Of a stretch of DNA of 35,026 nucleotides, positions 7,171-15,051 are shown one piece after another. Made by a program: the position numbers and the translations under genes. Source of the DNA: an uncultured Oscillospiraceae bacterium. GTDB lineage: Bacteria > Bacillota > Clostridia > Oscillospirales > Oscillospiraceae. The notes beneath the pieces were generated by a model. That model was not told where the DNA came from and made no database searches. It was given only the letters and a program-made list of their open reading frames with translations. How positions within the stretch are numbered: position 1 is the stretch's first letter; each line of letters opens with the position of its first letter. The stretch spans positions 1 to 35,026 of the forward strand of contig CAKTKU010000024.1 in assembly GCA_934572335.1 (NCBI GenBank), written 5' to 3'.

Positions 7171-7830
7171 ATGACTGAGATAAAAGAACTTTTTGATCTG
7201 GACAAAACTATCGCCGCCAAGCTCTTCGAGGGCAAGACTTACCCCTGGGAGGTGCTCGACGGGATAAAGGACTTCATCCTCGCCCTCGGCGCGACGCTGC
7301 CGGAGGATGAGTATGACCACCCCAGCGAGGGCGTGTGGATCGCCAAGGACGCGACGGTGTTCGCCTCCGCGTATATCGGCTCCCCCTGCATCATCGACCA
7401 TGATGCCGAGGTGCGCCAGTGCGCGTTCATCCGCGGCAGTGCCATCGTCGGCAAGGGTGCGGTCGTCGGCAACTCTACGGAGCTGAAAAACGTCGTCCTC
7501 TTTGACAAGGTGCAGGTGCCGCACTATAACTACGTCGGCGATTCCGTCCTCGGCTACAAGGCGCACATGGGCGCGGGCTCCATCACCAGCAATGTCAAGT
7601 CCGACAAGACGCTCGTCGTCATAAAGGAGCCGGGCAAGCCCATACCCACGGGGCGCAAAAAGGTCGGCGCGATGCTCGGCGATAATGTCGAGGTCGGCTG
7701 CAACAGCGTGCTCAACCCCGGCACGGTCATCGGGCGTGAGTCGAACGTTTATCCCACCTCCTGCGTCCGCGGCGTAATTCCGGCGAAGCACATATATAAG
7801 GACAAGGACAATATAGTCGCAAAGAAGTAA
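7171..7830 (+). CDS. left-handed beta-helix acyltransferase (GlmU C-terminal-like)
   Basis: A 219-residue hexapeptide-repeat protein. From about residue 55 onward, [IV]G-type repeats run through VWIAKDATVFASAYIG, CAFIRGSAIVGKGAVVG and VGDSVLGYKAHMGAGSITSN, typical of the acetyltransferase half of GlmU. His118 in VPHYNYVGD matches the catalytic His of GlmU (HLTYLGD). There is no nucleotidyltransferase domain, so it could acetylate GlcN-1-P but not make UDP-GlcNAc. In Clostridia such proteins are often labelled UDP-GlcNAc pyrophosphorylase, which the sequence does not support. It lies 12 bases after glmM, in the same operon. Confidence 0.8.
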   Translation: MTEIKELFDLDKTIAAKLFEGKTYPWEVLDGIKDFILALGATLPEDEYDHPSEGVWIAKDATVFASAYIGSPCIIDHDAEVRQCAFIRGSAIVGKGAVVGNSTELKNVVLFDKVQVPHYNYVGDSVLGYKAHMGAGSITSNVKSDKTLVVIKEPGKPIPTGRKKVGAMLGDNVEVGCNSVLNPGTVIGRESNVYPTSCVRGVIPAKHIYKDKDNIVAKK

Positions 7831-7883
7831 ACGTAATATAATATACGTAATATAGACAACATATTATAGTTTACATAATTACA

Positions 7884-7915
7884 ATACCCTGCGGAGATCA
7901 TATCCCGCAGGGTAT
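7884..7915 (+). terminator. terminator of the glmM operon
   Basis: An 11-bp stem (7884-7894 with 7905-7915) and a 10-base loop, 54 bases after the last stop. T-rich sequence follows only loosely, so efficiency may be moderate. Confidence 0.55.
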
Positions 7916-7955
7916 ACACTATTTCGGCTTTTTCGCTTTGCTGTGATAAATTTTG

Positions 7956-7984
7956 TTGCAATCGCGTGGGCGTTTTGCTATAAT
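7956..7984 (+). promoter_or_regulatory. promoter of the GntR-type regulator
   Basis: TTGCAA (7956-7961), a 17-base spacer and TATAAT (7979-7984), with transcription starting near 7991, about 30 bases before the start codon. Confidence 0.75.
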
Positions 7985-8020
7985 AGATTGTAAATTTTAT
8001 GTTAAGAACGGAGCGTTACC

Positions 8021-8758
8021 TTGAACGAGAATACCAGACCTGCCACGTACTCCTCATCCAAGCGGAATCAGGTCTCAGCGGTGGATGTTGTCATCAATAA
8101 AATAGTCGACGGGGTGCTGACCGGCATATATAAGCCGGGGGACAAGCTACCCACGGAAATACAGCTGGCGGAAATGCTGTCTATGAGCAAGAACACCGTC
8201 CGCGAGGCGATAAAAATACTCGTGGCCTACGGCGCCATTGAGATACGCCGCCCGGAGGGGACGTTCATTGCAGAGAGCTTTACACCGCGCATGCTCAACC
8301 CCGTAATATATTCGCTGCTGTTCAGCAAGGGCAACGCCAAGGATCTTCTCGGGCTGCGCCATATGATCGACGCCGGCGTTTTCATGCTCATATTGCAGCA
8401 GGGGCTTTCAGATGAGGACAGGTTCGAGCTTGAGGTGCAGAATGACCAATACTCCGCGCTCGTCCTCGCGGATGAGCCGGATGTCGACGCCATTGCCGAG
8501 GCGGACATGACCTTTCATAAAATGCTCGCCGCGGCGACGCATAATGAGCTTGTCCGTGTCTTTCACGATTATGTGGCCGACCTCACGGCGGAGTCGAGAC
8601 TGCGCGTGGTGAAGCTGTGCCGGGAAGAGGGGAACATGCAGTATCTCGTGGATGTGCACCGCAGGACGCTTGATCTCGTCGAGCGCAAAAGCCCGTACTC
8701 GCTTGAGGACACAATTGATTTTAGTTATTTTTACTGGAAATCAACTTACAAATTATAA
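8021..8758 (+). CDS. GntR/FadR family transcriptional regulator
   Basis: A 245-residue regulator with an N-terminal GntR winged helix (about 20-90: GIYKPGDKLPTEIQLAEMLS, then NTVREAIKILVAYGAIEIRR) and a C-terminal all-helical FCD domain (about 105-235). The FCD domain binds small acids, often with a metal held by Asp and His residues such as DMTFHKMLAAATHNELV. FadR-type regulators usually repress a neighbouring catabolic operon until a pathway acid binds. Here that would be the transketolase/TRAP operon starting 157 bases downstream. The start is a TTG with GGAG seven bases upstream; no closer ATG fits. Confidence 0.9.
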   Translation: MNENTRPATYSSSKRNQVSAVDVVINKIVDGVLTGIYKPGDKLPTEIQLAEMLSMSKNTVREAIKILVAYGAIEIRRPEGTFIAESFTPRMLNPVIYSLLFSKGNAKDLLGLRHMIDAGVFMLILQQGLSDEDRFELEVQNDQYSALVLADEPDVDAIAEADMTFHKMLAAATHNELVRVFHDYVADLTAESRLRVVKLCREEGNMQYLVDVHRRTLDLVERKSPYSLEDTIDFSYFYWKSTYKL

Positions 8759-8768
8759 GGATTGCACA

Positions 8769-8802
8769 AAAGTCAACTGTCAGAATAATAACAGTTGACT
8801 TT
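8769..8802 (+). terminator. terminator of the GntR gene, overlapping the next promoter
   Basis: A 12-bp perfect stem (8769-8780 with 8791-8802), a 10-base loop, and a run of T through 8806. The right arm contains TTGACT, which serves as the -35 of the next promoter. The symmetrical GTCAACTGT...ACAGTTGAC could double as an operator. Confidence 0.8.
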
Positions 8803-8823
8803 TTTTACGACAAATAGTACAAT
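8795..8823 (+). promoter_or_regulatory. promoter of the transketolase/TRAP operon
   Basis: TTGACT (8795-8800), a 17-base spacer and TACAAT (8818-8823). The -35 lies inside the preceding terminator stem. Downstream, an imperfect dyad around 8837-8858 (CCCAACGTT...CTTTGGG) is a candidate regulator site. Confidence 0.7.
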
Positions 8824-8884
8824 CAAATCACAGAACACCCAACGTTCAACTTTGGGTCGACATAAAACGGTCATAAAATTAATT

Positions 8885-8900
8885 GGCTGCGCTTGCAGCC
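8885..8900 (+). other. hairpin ahead of the transketolase ribosome binding site
   Basis: GGCTGC (8885-8890) pairs with GCAGCC (8895-8900) around a GCTT loop, ending five bases before GGAGG (8906-8910). It may protect the 5' end or tune translation. Confidence 0.4.
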
Positions 8901-8915
8901 GGATCGGAGGAACGA

Positions 8916-9752
8916 ATGGAAAAAGAAACGCTGGAATTTCTAAAGAACAAGGCGAATCAACTCCGCAAAGACGTTATCACGATGATCTATGAGGCGCAGT
9001 CCGGCCATCCGGGCGGCTCGCTCTCGGCGGCGGACTTCGTCACCGCGGTCTATTACTCGGAGATGAAGATCGATCCGAAAAACCCCAAGTGGGAAGACAG
9101 GGACCGCTTTGTCCTTTCGAAAGGACATGTCTGCCCCATCCAGTATGCGGCGCTTGCCGACCTCGGCTATTTTGACAGGGAAGTGCTGCACACCCTGCGC
9201 AAGGAGGGGTCAATCCTCCAAGGGCACCCCGACATGAAGAAATGCCCCGGCATAGACATCTCCACCGGCTCTCTCGGTCAGGGCTTCGCGTGCGGCGCTG
9301 GCATGGCGCTCGCGGCAAAGTTCGACGGGAAGGATTACCGCGTGTTCGTCGTCATCGGCGACGGTGAGAGCCAGGAGGGCGAGATCTGGGAAGCGGCGCA
9401 GGTCTGCAATAAGTATAAGCTCGACAATGTCGTCGTCTTCTGTGACTACAATAATCTCCAGATCGACGGCACGTGTGACGAGGTCATGCCGGTGCTCGAC
9501 CTCGCGAAGAAGTTCGAGGCCTTCGGCTTTGACACGTACAAGATCGACGGCAACAGCATAGAAGAGATCGTCGACACGCTCGACGCGATACGCGCGGCCA
9601 AGAACGGCAAGCCTAAGTTCATCCTCGGCAAGACCGTGAAGGGCAAGGGCGTTTCCTACATGGAAAACCAGTGCGGCTGGCACGGCAAAGCCCCGAACAA
9701 GGCCGAGTACGAACAGGCAATTGCAGAGCTTAACGGAGGTGTCAAGGCATGA
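8916..9752 (+). CDS. transketolase, N-terminal (TPP-binding) subunit
   Basis: A 278-residue protein equal to the first domain of transketolase. The active-site histidines are visible: SGHPGGSLSAAD (H31), LSKGHVCP (H71) and LQGHPDM (H104). The thiamine-diphosphate/metal motif GDGESQEGE is at 148-156 with its partner CDYNN about 30 residues on. It pairs with the next gene to form a split transketolase that moves two-carbon ketol units. The start at 8916 has GGAGG five bases upstream; an upstream in-frame start lacks one. Its stop overlaps the next start as ATGA. Its place in a transporter operon suggests a dedicated catabolic transketolase, not the housekeeping one. Confidence 0.92.
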   Translation: MEKETLEFLKNKANQLRKDVITMIYEAQSGHPGGSLSAADFVTAVYYSEMKIDPKNPKWEDRDRFVLSKGHVCPIQYAALADLGYFDREVLHTLRKEGSILQGHPDMKKCPGIDISTGSLGQGFACGAGMALAAKFDGKDYRVFVVIGDGESQEGEIWEAAQVCNKYKLDNVVVFCDYNNLQIDGTCDEVMPVLDLAKKFEAFGFDTYKIDGNSIEEIVDTLDAIRAAKNGKPKFILGKTVKGKGVSYMENQCGWHGKAPNKAEYEQAIAELNGGVKA

Positions 9753-10675
9753 GTATGATCGCAACCAGAGACGGCTTCGGCGACGAGATCGTTGAGCTCG
9801 GCCGGGAAAACAAGAATATATGCGTTGTCGATGTCGACATCGGCAAATCCTGCAAGACCACGGCGTTTGCCAAGGCTCTGCCTGAGCAGCACGTCAACGT
9901 CGGCATTGCCGAGCAGTGCGGCGCGGGCGTCGCGGCGGGTCTCGCGACCTGCGGCAAGATACCTTTCGTTGTCACCTACGCGGCTTTCGGCTCCATGAGA
10001 ATGTGCGAGATGATCCGTCAGGAGATATGCTATCCGCATCTTAATGTGAAGATCGCGTGCTCCCACGGCGGCGTTACTCCTGCCAACGACGGCGCGAGCC
10101 ACCAGTGCATTGAGGACATGGGCATCCTCTCCACCATCCCCAACATGACGGTCATCATGCCGGCGGACTACAACGCCGCGCGCAAGCTCACCAGAGCCGC
10201 GGCGGAGTTTGACGGTCCTGTTTACCTGCGCTTCACGCGCGACGCCGTGCCGGAGATATACGGCAGCGAGCAGGAGTTTGCCATCGGCAAGGCCGTGCAG
10301 CTCCGCGAGGGCAGCGACGCGGCGATCATCGCCATCGGCGACACCGTCCGTCTCGCAATTGAGGCTGCCGACGCGCTGAGCGAGCAGGGCGTGAATGTGC
10401 GCGTGCTGGATATGCACACGCTCAAGCCGCTCGACACCGAGTCTGTCGTGAAAGCGCTGAACGAGACGGGCAAAATCGTCACCGTTGAGGATCACAACGT
10501 CATCAACGGGCTGGGCTACGCCGTTTCCGCCGTCGCCGCCGACATGGGGCGCGGCATCGTCAAGCGCATCGGCATTCAGGATCAGTTCGGTATGTCCGCG
10601 CCGTATGAGCGCCTGCTCGCGATGAACGGCATCACGACCGAGAACATCGTCGCCACAGTAAAGGGTATTCTTTAA
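9749..10675 (+). CDS. transketolase, C-terminal subunit
   Basis: A 308-residue protein covering the pyrimidine-binding and C-terminal domains of transketolase. VNVGIAEQCGAGVAAGLA holds the catalytic Glu55 that activates thiamine diphosphate. VTYAAFGSMRMCEMIRQ, CSHGGVTPANDGASHQ and VYLRFTRD follow in family order, and the C-terminal domain has VRVLDMHTLKPLD. It works only with the preceding subunit, to which it is translationally coupled by a 4-base overlap. Split transketolases of this kind occur both as pentose-phosphate enzymes and in specialised routes, such as the sulfoquinovose transketolase SqwGH and the apulose transketolase; the substrate cannot be read from sequence. Confidence 0.92.
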   Translation: MSMIATRDGFGDEIVELGRENKNICVVDVDIGKSCKTTAFAKALPEQHVNVGIAEQCGAGVAAGLATCGKIPFVVTYAAFGSMRMCEMIRQEICYPHLNVKIACSHGGVTPANDGASHQCIEDMGILSTIPNMTVIMPADYNAARKLTRAAAEFDGPVYLRFTRDAVPEIYGSEQEFAIGKAVQLREGSDAAIIAIGDTVRLAIEAADALSEQGVNVRVLDMHTLKPLDTESVVKALNETGKIVTVEDHNVINGLGYAVSAVAADMGRGIVKRIGIQDQFGMSAPYERLLAMNGITTENIVATVKGIL

Positions 10676-10739
10676 GTAAGCTGACAGGTTGACAACCTGT
10701 TCAAAAAATAAAAAATAAAGGTATGAAGGAGAATCTGAA

Positions 10740-11774
10740 ATGAAAAAAATCCTCGCACTCTGTCTTGCACTGTGCATGATCTTCGCCCTGTGCGCCTGCG
10801 GCAGCACCTCCGCTTCCGGCAGCGCCCAGACCGGCGACGGCCAGTACCAGAAGCTCAGCATCGACATGTCCTGCAACGGTCAGTCCGACGCCGCGAACGA
10901 CTGCATCGGCGCGAACCTCTTCAAGCAGTATATTGAAGAGCAGTCCGGCGGCGCTATCACCGTCACCATCTACAACAACGACCAGCTCGCCGGCGGCGAC
11001 ATGACCAAGGGGCTTGAGCTTGTCATGGACGGCACTGTCCAGATGGACATTCACTCCACCTCCATCATCTCCCGCATCGACAACCGCCTCATGGTCAGCT
11101 GCCTGCCATGGACGTTTGCCGACTATCAGTCCGCTGAGGACGCCTTCTTCGGTCAGGGCGGTGAGTTTGTCTCCTCCGTTCTTGCCGAGCACGGTCTGAC
11201 CTACCTCGGCGCGCTGCATAACGGCTTCAAATGCATGACCTCCTCCAAGACCCTCATCAAGTCTCCCGCCGACCTCGTCGGTCAGAAGATCCGCACGCCG
11301 GGCGGCGACCTGTGGAACGGCTTCTGGTCCGCAATGGGCGCATCTCCCCAAGCCATGAGCTGGGCCGAGGTTTACACCGCAATGCAGCAGGGCACCATCG
11401 ACGGCCATGACAACAGCCCCTCCACCATCAATTCCGCAAACGTTCAGGAAGTCCAGAAGTACATCACCGTTTCCAACCACACCTATGAGGCGTTCACCTG
11501 GAGCGCCAACACCGCGTGGTTCGACAGCCTTGACGCGAACACTCAGGAGCTCATCCGCAGCTGCGCAAAGCAGGCCTGCCTTGACGCAAACGAGCAGATC
11601 GAGGCCTCCATGGAAGAGATACTCACCACTTGGGAGAATAACGGCTTCAACGAAGTTTACCGTCTCTCTCCCGGCGAGATCGAGGTGTTCAAGGAAGCTG
11701 TTGCCGGTGTGACCGAAAAGTATGCCACCGAGTACGGCGAGGAAGCCTGCTCCGCCTTCGGCATCACTGCCTGA
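10740..11774 (+). CDS. dctP: TRAP transporter substrate-binding lipoprotein (DctP)
   Basis: A 344-residue extracellular binding protein of the TRAP DctP family. A lipoprotein signal ends at FALCAC, so Cys20 is the lipidated residue. GQKIRTPGGDLWNGF places Arg185 at the conserved position that salt-bridges the substrate carboxylate (Arg147 of the sialic-acid protein SiaP). The second arginine of SiaP (Arg127) appears replaced by Lys164 (NGFKCMTS). This favours an acidic substrate, perhaps a sugar acid, but does not identify it. AEVYTAMQQGTIDGHDNSPS is the usual closing segment of the site. It follows the transketolase genes by 64 bases, with a hairpin after it. Confidence 0.9.
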   Translation: MKKILALCLALCMIFALCACGSTSASGSAQTGDGQYQKLSIDMSCNGQSDAANDCIGANLFKQYIEEQSGGAITVTIYNNDQLAGGDMTKGLELVMDGTVQMDIHSTSIISRIDNRLMVSCLPWTFADYQSAEDAFFGQGGEFVSSVLAEHGLTYLGALHNGFKCMTSSKTLIKSPADLVGQKIRTPGGDLWNGFWSAMGASPQAMSWAEVYTAMQQGTIDGHDNSPSTINSANVQEVQKYITVSNHTYEAFTWSANTAWFDSLDANTQELIRSCAKQACLDANEQIEASMEEILTTWENNGFNEVYRLSPGEIEVFKEAVAGVTEKYATEYGEEACSAFGITA

Positions 11775-11794
11775 ACCGCAATAGTTTGATTTTA

Positions 11795-11829
11795 TTACAG
11801 GCTTCTCCGTTCTGCGAAGAAGCCTGTAA
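11795..11829 (+). terminator. intra-operon hairpin after dctP
   Basis: A 12-bp perfect stem (11795-11806 with 11818-11829) without a T tract, placed between the binding-protein and permease genes. Such hairpins usually stabilise the abundant binding-protein message or partly terminate, giving more binding protein than permease. Confidence 0.6.
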
Positions 11830-11866
11830 GGCTAAATAGATACATTAGTATGAAAGGAAGTATCAC

Positions 11867-12373
11867 GTGAAAAAAGCCGTGAAAATTCTCAACTCGCTTG
11901 AGGATTACATACTTGCGGTCATGCTGCTTATCATGACTGTGCTTGCTTTTGTCAACGTTGTCGCGCGCTACGTTTTTCTCGCCTCTCTGCCGTGGATAGA
12001 GGAGCTCAACCGTCTTGGGCTTGTCATCATCTCCTACGCGGGCGCGGCCGTCGCTCTCAAAAACCACTCCCATCTCGGGCTTTCCATCGTAACCGACCAT
12101 CTCTCCCCCAAGGGAAAGAAGATCGCGGGGCTCTTCGGCTGCGTGTGCGGCGTGTTCTTCTGCGCCGTCGCCATATACTACGGCGTCCTCATGGTCATGA
12201 AGGAGCATGCCAACAACGTCCTCACGCAGGGCATGCAGTGGCCGGAGTACCTGTTCGGCATGTGGCTGCCCATCGGCTGCGCCGTGCTGTGCATCCGCTT
12301 TATCCAGTGGGCGGTCTATCTTCTGACTGACCGCGATTTCACCGACACCAGCAAGGAGGGCAATAACGGATGA
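11867..12373 (+). CDS. dctQ: TRAP transporter small permease (DctQ)
   Basis: A 168-residue membrane protein with four hydrophobic segments (about 15-35, 48-66, 88-108 and 128-148). It carries the DctQ pattern of NVVARYVFLASLPWIEELNR after the first helix and a GMQWPEYLFGMWLPIGC segment before the last. It forms the small membrane subunit that supports the DctM channel. The start is a GTG with AAAGGA upstream. Its stop overlaps the dctM start as ATGA, so the two permease subunits are coupled. Confidence 0.9.
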   Translation: MKKAVKILNSLEDYILAVMLLIMTVLAFVNVVARYVFLASLPWIEELNRLGLVIISYAGAAVALKNHSHLGLSIVTDHLSPKGKKIAGLFGCVCGVFFCAVAIYYGVLMVMKEHANNVLTQGMQWPEYLFGMWLPIGCAVLCIRFIQWAVYLLTDRDFTDTSKEGNNG

Positions 12374-13650
12374 ACGCTTTGCTTCTTTTTGGACTGTTCT
12401 TTGTCCTGCTTTTCCTCAATGTCCCCATTGCAATATCCCTCGGCGTTTCCAGCGTTGTCACCACCATGGCCGTCAAGCCCGCAATGATGGCGACCATCGC
12501 CACAAACCTCTACTCCGCGACGAATACCTACGTTCTGCTGGCCATCCCGTTCTTCATTCTCGCCGGCAACATCATGGACGTCAGCGGCATTTCTGTCCGC
12601 CTCATCAATTTCTTCAACTCCCTCGTCGGTCACACCAAGCATGGCACGGCGATGGTCTGCGTCATTGTGGCGTGCTTTTTCGCCGCGATCTCCGGCTCCG
12701 GCCCGGCGACGGTCGCCGCCCTCGGCGGCATCCTCATCCCCGCCATGAGCCGATCTGGGTATGAAAAGAGCACGAGCGCCGCGCTGATGAGCACGGCGGG
12801 CGCGATAGGCATCGTCATTCCGCCGTCGATAACCTTTGTTGTCTACGGCTCCGTCACCGGCACGTCCGTCGGGTCGCTCTTCATGTCCGGCATCGTTCCC
12901 GGCATCATCATCGGCATTGCCATCTACTACACCATGGTCATCACCTCCAAGGGGCGCGAGCTTGTGCGCCAGCCGAAGGCCAACGGCGCGCAGCGCTGGA
13001 AGGCGTTCAAGGACGCCGTGTGGGGCATCCTCATGCCGGTCATCATCCTCGGCGGTATCTACGGCGGTATCTTCACCCCGACCGAGGCCGCGGCGGTCTC
13101 GGCGATCTACGGCTTCATCGTGGGTCTCTTTATCTACCGCTCGCTCAAGCTCAAGGATATCCTTACCATCCTGCGTCAGTCCGTCTCCCAGACCGCGGTC
13201 GTCATGCTGATAATCGGCTGCGCCGCCGTCTTCGGCAAGGTGCTCACGTTCACCGGCATGGCGAGCGCCGCGAGCCACAGCCTTATCTCTGTTGCGCACG
13301 GCAACAAGTATATCTTCCTGCTGATGGTCAATATCATCCTCATCATCGCGGGCTGCTTTATCGACGCGAACTCCGCGCTCTACATCCTCTGTCCGATACT
13401 CTTCCCCATTTCGCAGTCTCTGGGCATTGACCCCGTGCATCTCGGCTCGGTCATGGTCGTCAACCTCGCGCTCGGTCTCATCACGCCTCCTGTCGGCGTC
13501 AACCTGTTCACGGGCTGCGGCGTTGCGGGCATCTCGCTCACGGACATGGTCAAGAAGATATGGCCGTTCGTCATCGCGGTGCTTGTCGTGCTCGTGATCG
13601 TCACCTACATCCCCGTGATATCCATGTTCCTGCCCAATCTGATGTCTTGA
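12370..13650 (+). CDS. dctM: TRAP transporter large permease (DctM)
   Basis: A 426-residue polytopic membrane protein with about 11-12 hydrophobic segments, which carries out Na+-coupled substrate import with DctP and DctQ. Family segments are clear: LLAIPFFILAGNIMDVSGIS, then SGSGPATVAALGGILIPAM, IGIVIPPSITFVVYGSVTG, TPTEAAAVSAIYGFIVGL and ALGLITPPVGVNLF. The two clamshell halves repeat the pattern of re-entrant loops seen in DctM/DASS-like carriers. Length and order are normal. Confidence 0.95.
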   Translation: MNALLLFGLFFVLLFLNVPIAISLGVSSVVTTMAVKPAMMATIATNLYSATNTYVLLAIPFFILAGNIMDVSGISVRLINFFNSLVGHTKHGTAMVCVIVACFFAAISGSGPATVAALGGILIPAMSRSGYEKSTSAALMSTAGAIGIVIPPSITFVVYGSVTGTSVGSLFMSGIVPGIIIGIAIYYTMVITSKGRELVRQPKANGAQRWKAFKDAVWGILMPVIILGGIYGGIFTPTEAAAVSAIYGFIVGLFIYRSLKLKDILTILRQSVSQTAVVMLIIGCAAVFGKVLTFTGMASAASHSLISVAHGNKYIFLLMVNIILIIAGCFIDANSALYILCPILFPISQSLGIDPVHLGSVMVVNLALGLITPPVGVNLFTGCGVAGISLTDMVKKIWPFVIAVLVVLVIVTYIPVISMFLPNLMS

Positions 13651-13668
13651 TTTTCTGGAGGTAATATA

Positions 13669-14727
13669 ATGAGAGCTGGATATATGTCCGCCATCGGCGC
13701 TGCGGAATTCCGCAGTGATATGCCGGAGCCGCAGATAAGATACGATAACGATGTCAAGATCCATGTCCGCAAATGCGGCATATGCGGCTCTGAAGTGCAC
13801 GCCCTGCACGGCAAGCATCCCTTCCGCATCCCGCCCGTGCTCTCCGGCCATGAGTTCGCCGGGGATATTATCGAGGTCGGCAAGGGCGTGACAAAGTTCA
13901 AGGTCGGCGACAGAGTGACCGCAGAGCCGCAGTACGGTTGCGGCGAGTGCTACTACTGCAAGCGCGGTATGTACAATCTCTGCACGTCAAAGCGCGTCCT
14001 CGGCGCGTCCTACAAGCTCCCCGAGCTTGACGGCGGGGAGTGGACAGGCCCAATGGGCGAGTATATCGTCGTGCCGGAAAAGACCGTCGTCAAGCTTGCC
14101 GACAATGTCAGCTATGAAGAGGGCGCGCTCATTGAGCCGATCGCGAACGGCGTTTACGCCGTGCGCCGCGCCAATATCACTCACGACAGCACCATCGCCA
14201 TCATCGGCTGCGGTCCCATCGGGCTGGGCGACCTCATCGGCGCAAAGCTCTATGACCCCAAGCTCATCGTCATGGCCGATATTTCCGACATCAATCTTCA
14301 GATGGCGCGCGAGTTCGGGTGTGAGCACGTTGTCAACAGCCGCGAGCAGGACCTTGAAAAGGTCGTCATGGAGCTGACGGACGGCGTGGGCGTGGACATG
14401 GTGTTCCTCGGCTTCGGCGACGCGCCCACGATTGAGCAGGCGTGCCGCATCGTCCGCCGCGGCGGCGTTGTGCACCAGCACGCGCTCATGCTCGACGGCA
14501 TCGGCTTCCCTTATCAGATACACCAGCAGCACGAGCTCTCCTTCATCGCTTATAATATGTATAAGTATGAGGAGTTCGAGGTCATCTGCGATGAGATCGC
14601 GAAAGGGCGCATCTCCGGGCTCGAGCGCATGGTCACACAGCGCTACCCGATTGAGCAGTTCAGGGAAGCCATGGAAATGGCGGACAAGCGCCCGGAGCCT
14701 GTCGTGAAGGTCATGCTCGAATTCTGA
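13669..14727 (+). CDS. zinc-dependent MDR polyol/sugar-acid dehydrogenase
   Basis: A 352-residue medium-chain dehydrogenase. The catalytic zinc ligands are Cys39 (CGICGSEVH), His61-Glu62 (SGHEFAGD) and Glu156 (ALIEPIANG). The structural zinc uses C91, C94, C97 and C105. The Rossmann motif GCGPIG (180-185) is followed by an Asp after the second strand (VMADISD), which favours NAD+ over NADP+. It resembles L-iditol, L-idonate 5- and L-threonine dehydrogenases but cannot be assigned to one. As last enzyme of the transketolase/TRAP operon, 18 bases after dctM, it probably oxidises the imported compound at a secondary alcohol to give a ketone for transketolase. Confidence 0.88.
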   Translation: MRAGYMSAIGAAEFRSDMPEPQIRYDNDVKIHVRKCGICGSEVHALHGKHPFRIPPVLSGHEFAGDIIEVGKGVTKFKVGDRVTAEPQYGCGECYYCKRGMYNLCTSKRVLGASYKLPELDGGEWTGPMGEYIVVPEKTVVKLADNVSYEEGALIEPIANGVYAVRRANITHDSTIAIIGCGPIGLGDLIGAKLYDPKLIVMADISDINLQMAREFGCEHVVNSREQDLEKVVMELTDGVGVDMVFLGFGDAPTIEQACRIVRRGGVVHQHALMLDGIGFPYQIHQQHELSFIAYNMYKYEEFEVICDEIAKGRISGLERMVTQRYPIEQFREAMEMADKRPEPVVKVMLEF

Positions 14728-14731
14728 CGGC

Positions 14732-14992
14732 ATGAAATACGGTGTTGTAAAAAAGCTCACCCAGTTGCTGCTCATTGCGGCGCTCGCGCTCTACGTCGGC
14801 GCGGCGGTGTTCATGAACCGGGAGATGGAGGCGTACACCACGCCCGCCATCTTCGCGGCGACGGCGCTGCTCGCCGTGAGCGTGGCCATGCGCCTCGCGT
14901 GGCTGAGATGCCCGCACTGCCGCCGCTACATCTCGCATAAGCACATCGGCGATATGAGCTGCCCATTCTGCGGCAGAAAACTTGAAGACTGA
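14732..14992 (+). CDS. small two-helix membrane protein with zinc ribbon
   Basis: An 86-residue protein. Two hydrophobic helices (about 11-28 and 37-55) are followed by a C-terminal zinc ribbon with CPHCRRYISHKHIGDMSCPFC. I do not recognise a named family. It starts only 4 bases after the dehydrogenase stop and ends at the shared terminator, so it is transcribed with the TRAP operon, though similar small proteins are often just neighbours. There is no strong ribosome binding site apart from sequence inside the preceding stop region, suggesting coupled translation. Confidence 0.7.
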   Translation: MKYGVVKKLTQLLLIAALALYVGAAVFMNREMEAYTTPAIFAATALLAVSVAMRLAWLRCPHCRRYISHKHIGDMSCPFCGRKLED

Positions 14993-14993
14993 A

Positions 14994-15033
14994 AAAAGCA
15001 GAACCATCGTTCATCTTCGATGGTTCTGCTTTT
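14994..15033. terminator. bidirectional terminator
   Basis: A 16-bp stem (14994-15009 with 15018-15033) and an 8-base loop. A-rich sequence on the left and T-rich sequence on the right make it work for both the TRAP operon (plus) and the liv operon (minus). Confidence 0.85.
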
Positions 15034-15051
15034 CTGTGTATCCTGGGAGTA

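Noticed and set aside
5788..7791. 667-codon open frame on the minus strand opposite glmM and the acyltransferase
   Set aside because: It is the GC-rich shadow of two clearly conserved plus-strand genes. The translation is Asp/Val/Ala/Gly-heavy without domains, and it has no ribosome binding site.
12316..13851. 511-codon minus-strand frame opposite dctM
   Set aside because: The translation is a biased Asp/Arg/His/Gly mix with no motif; dctM on the plus strand explains the sequence.
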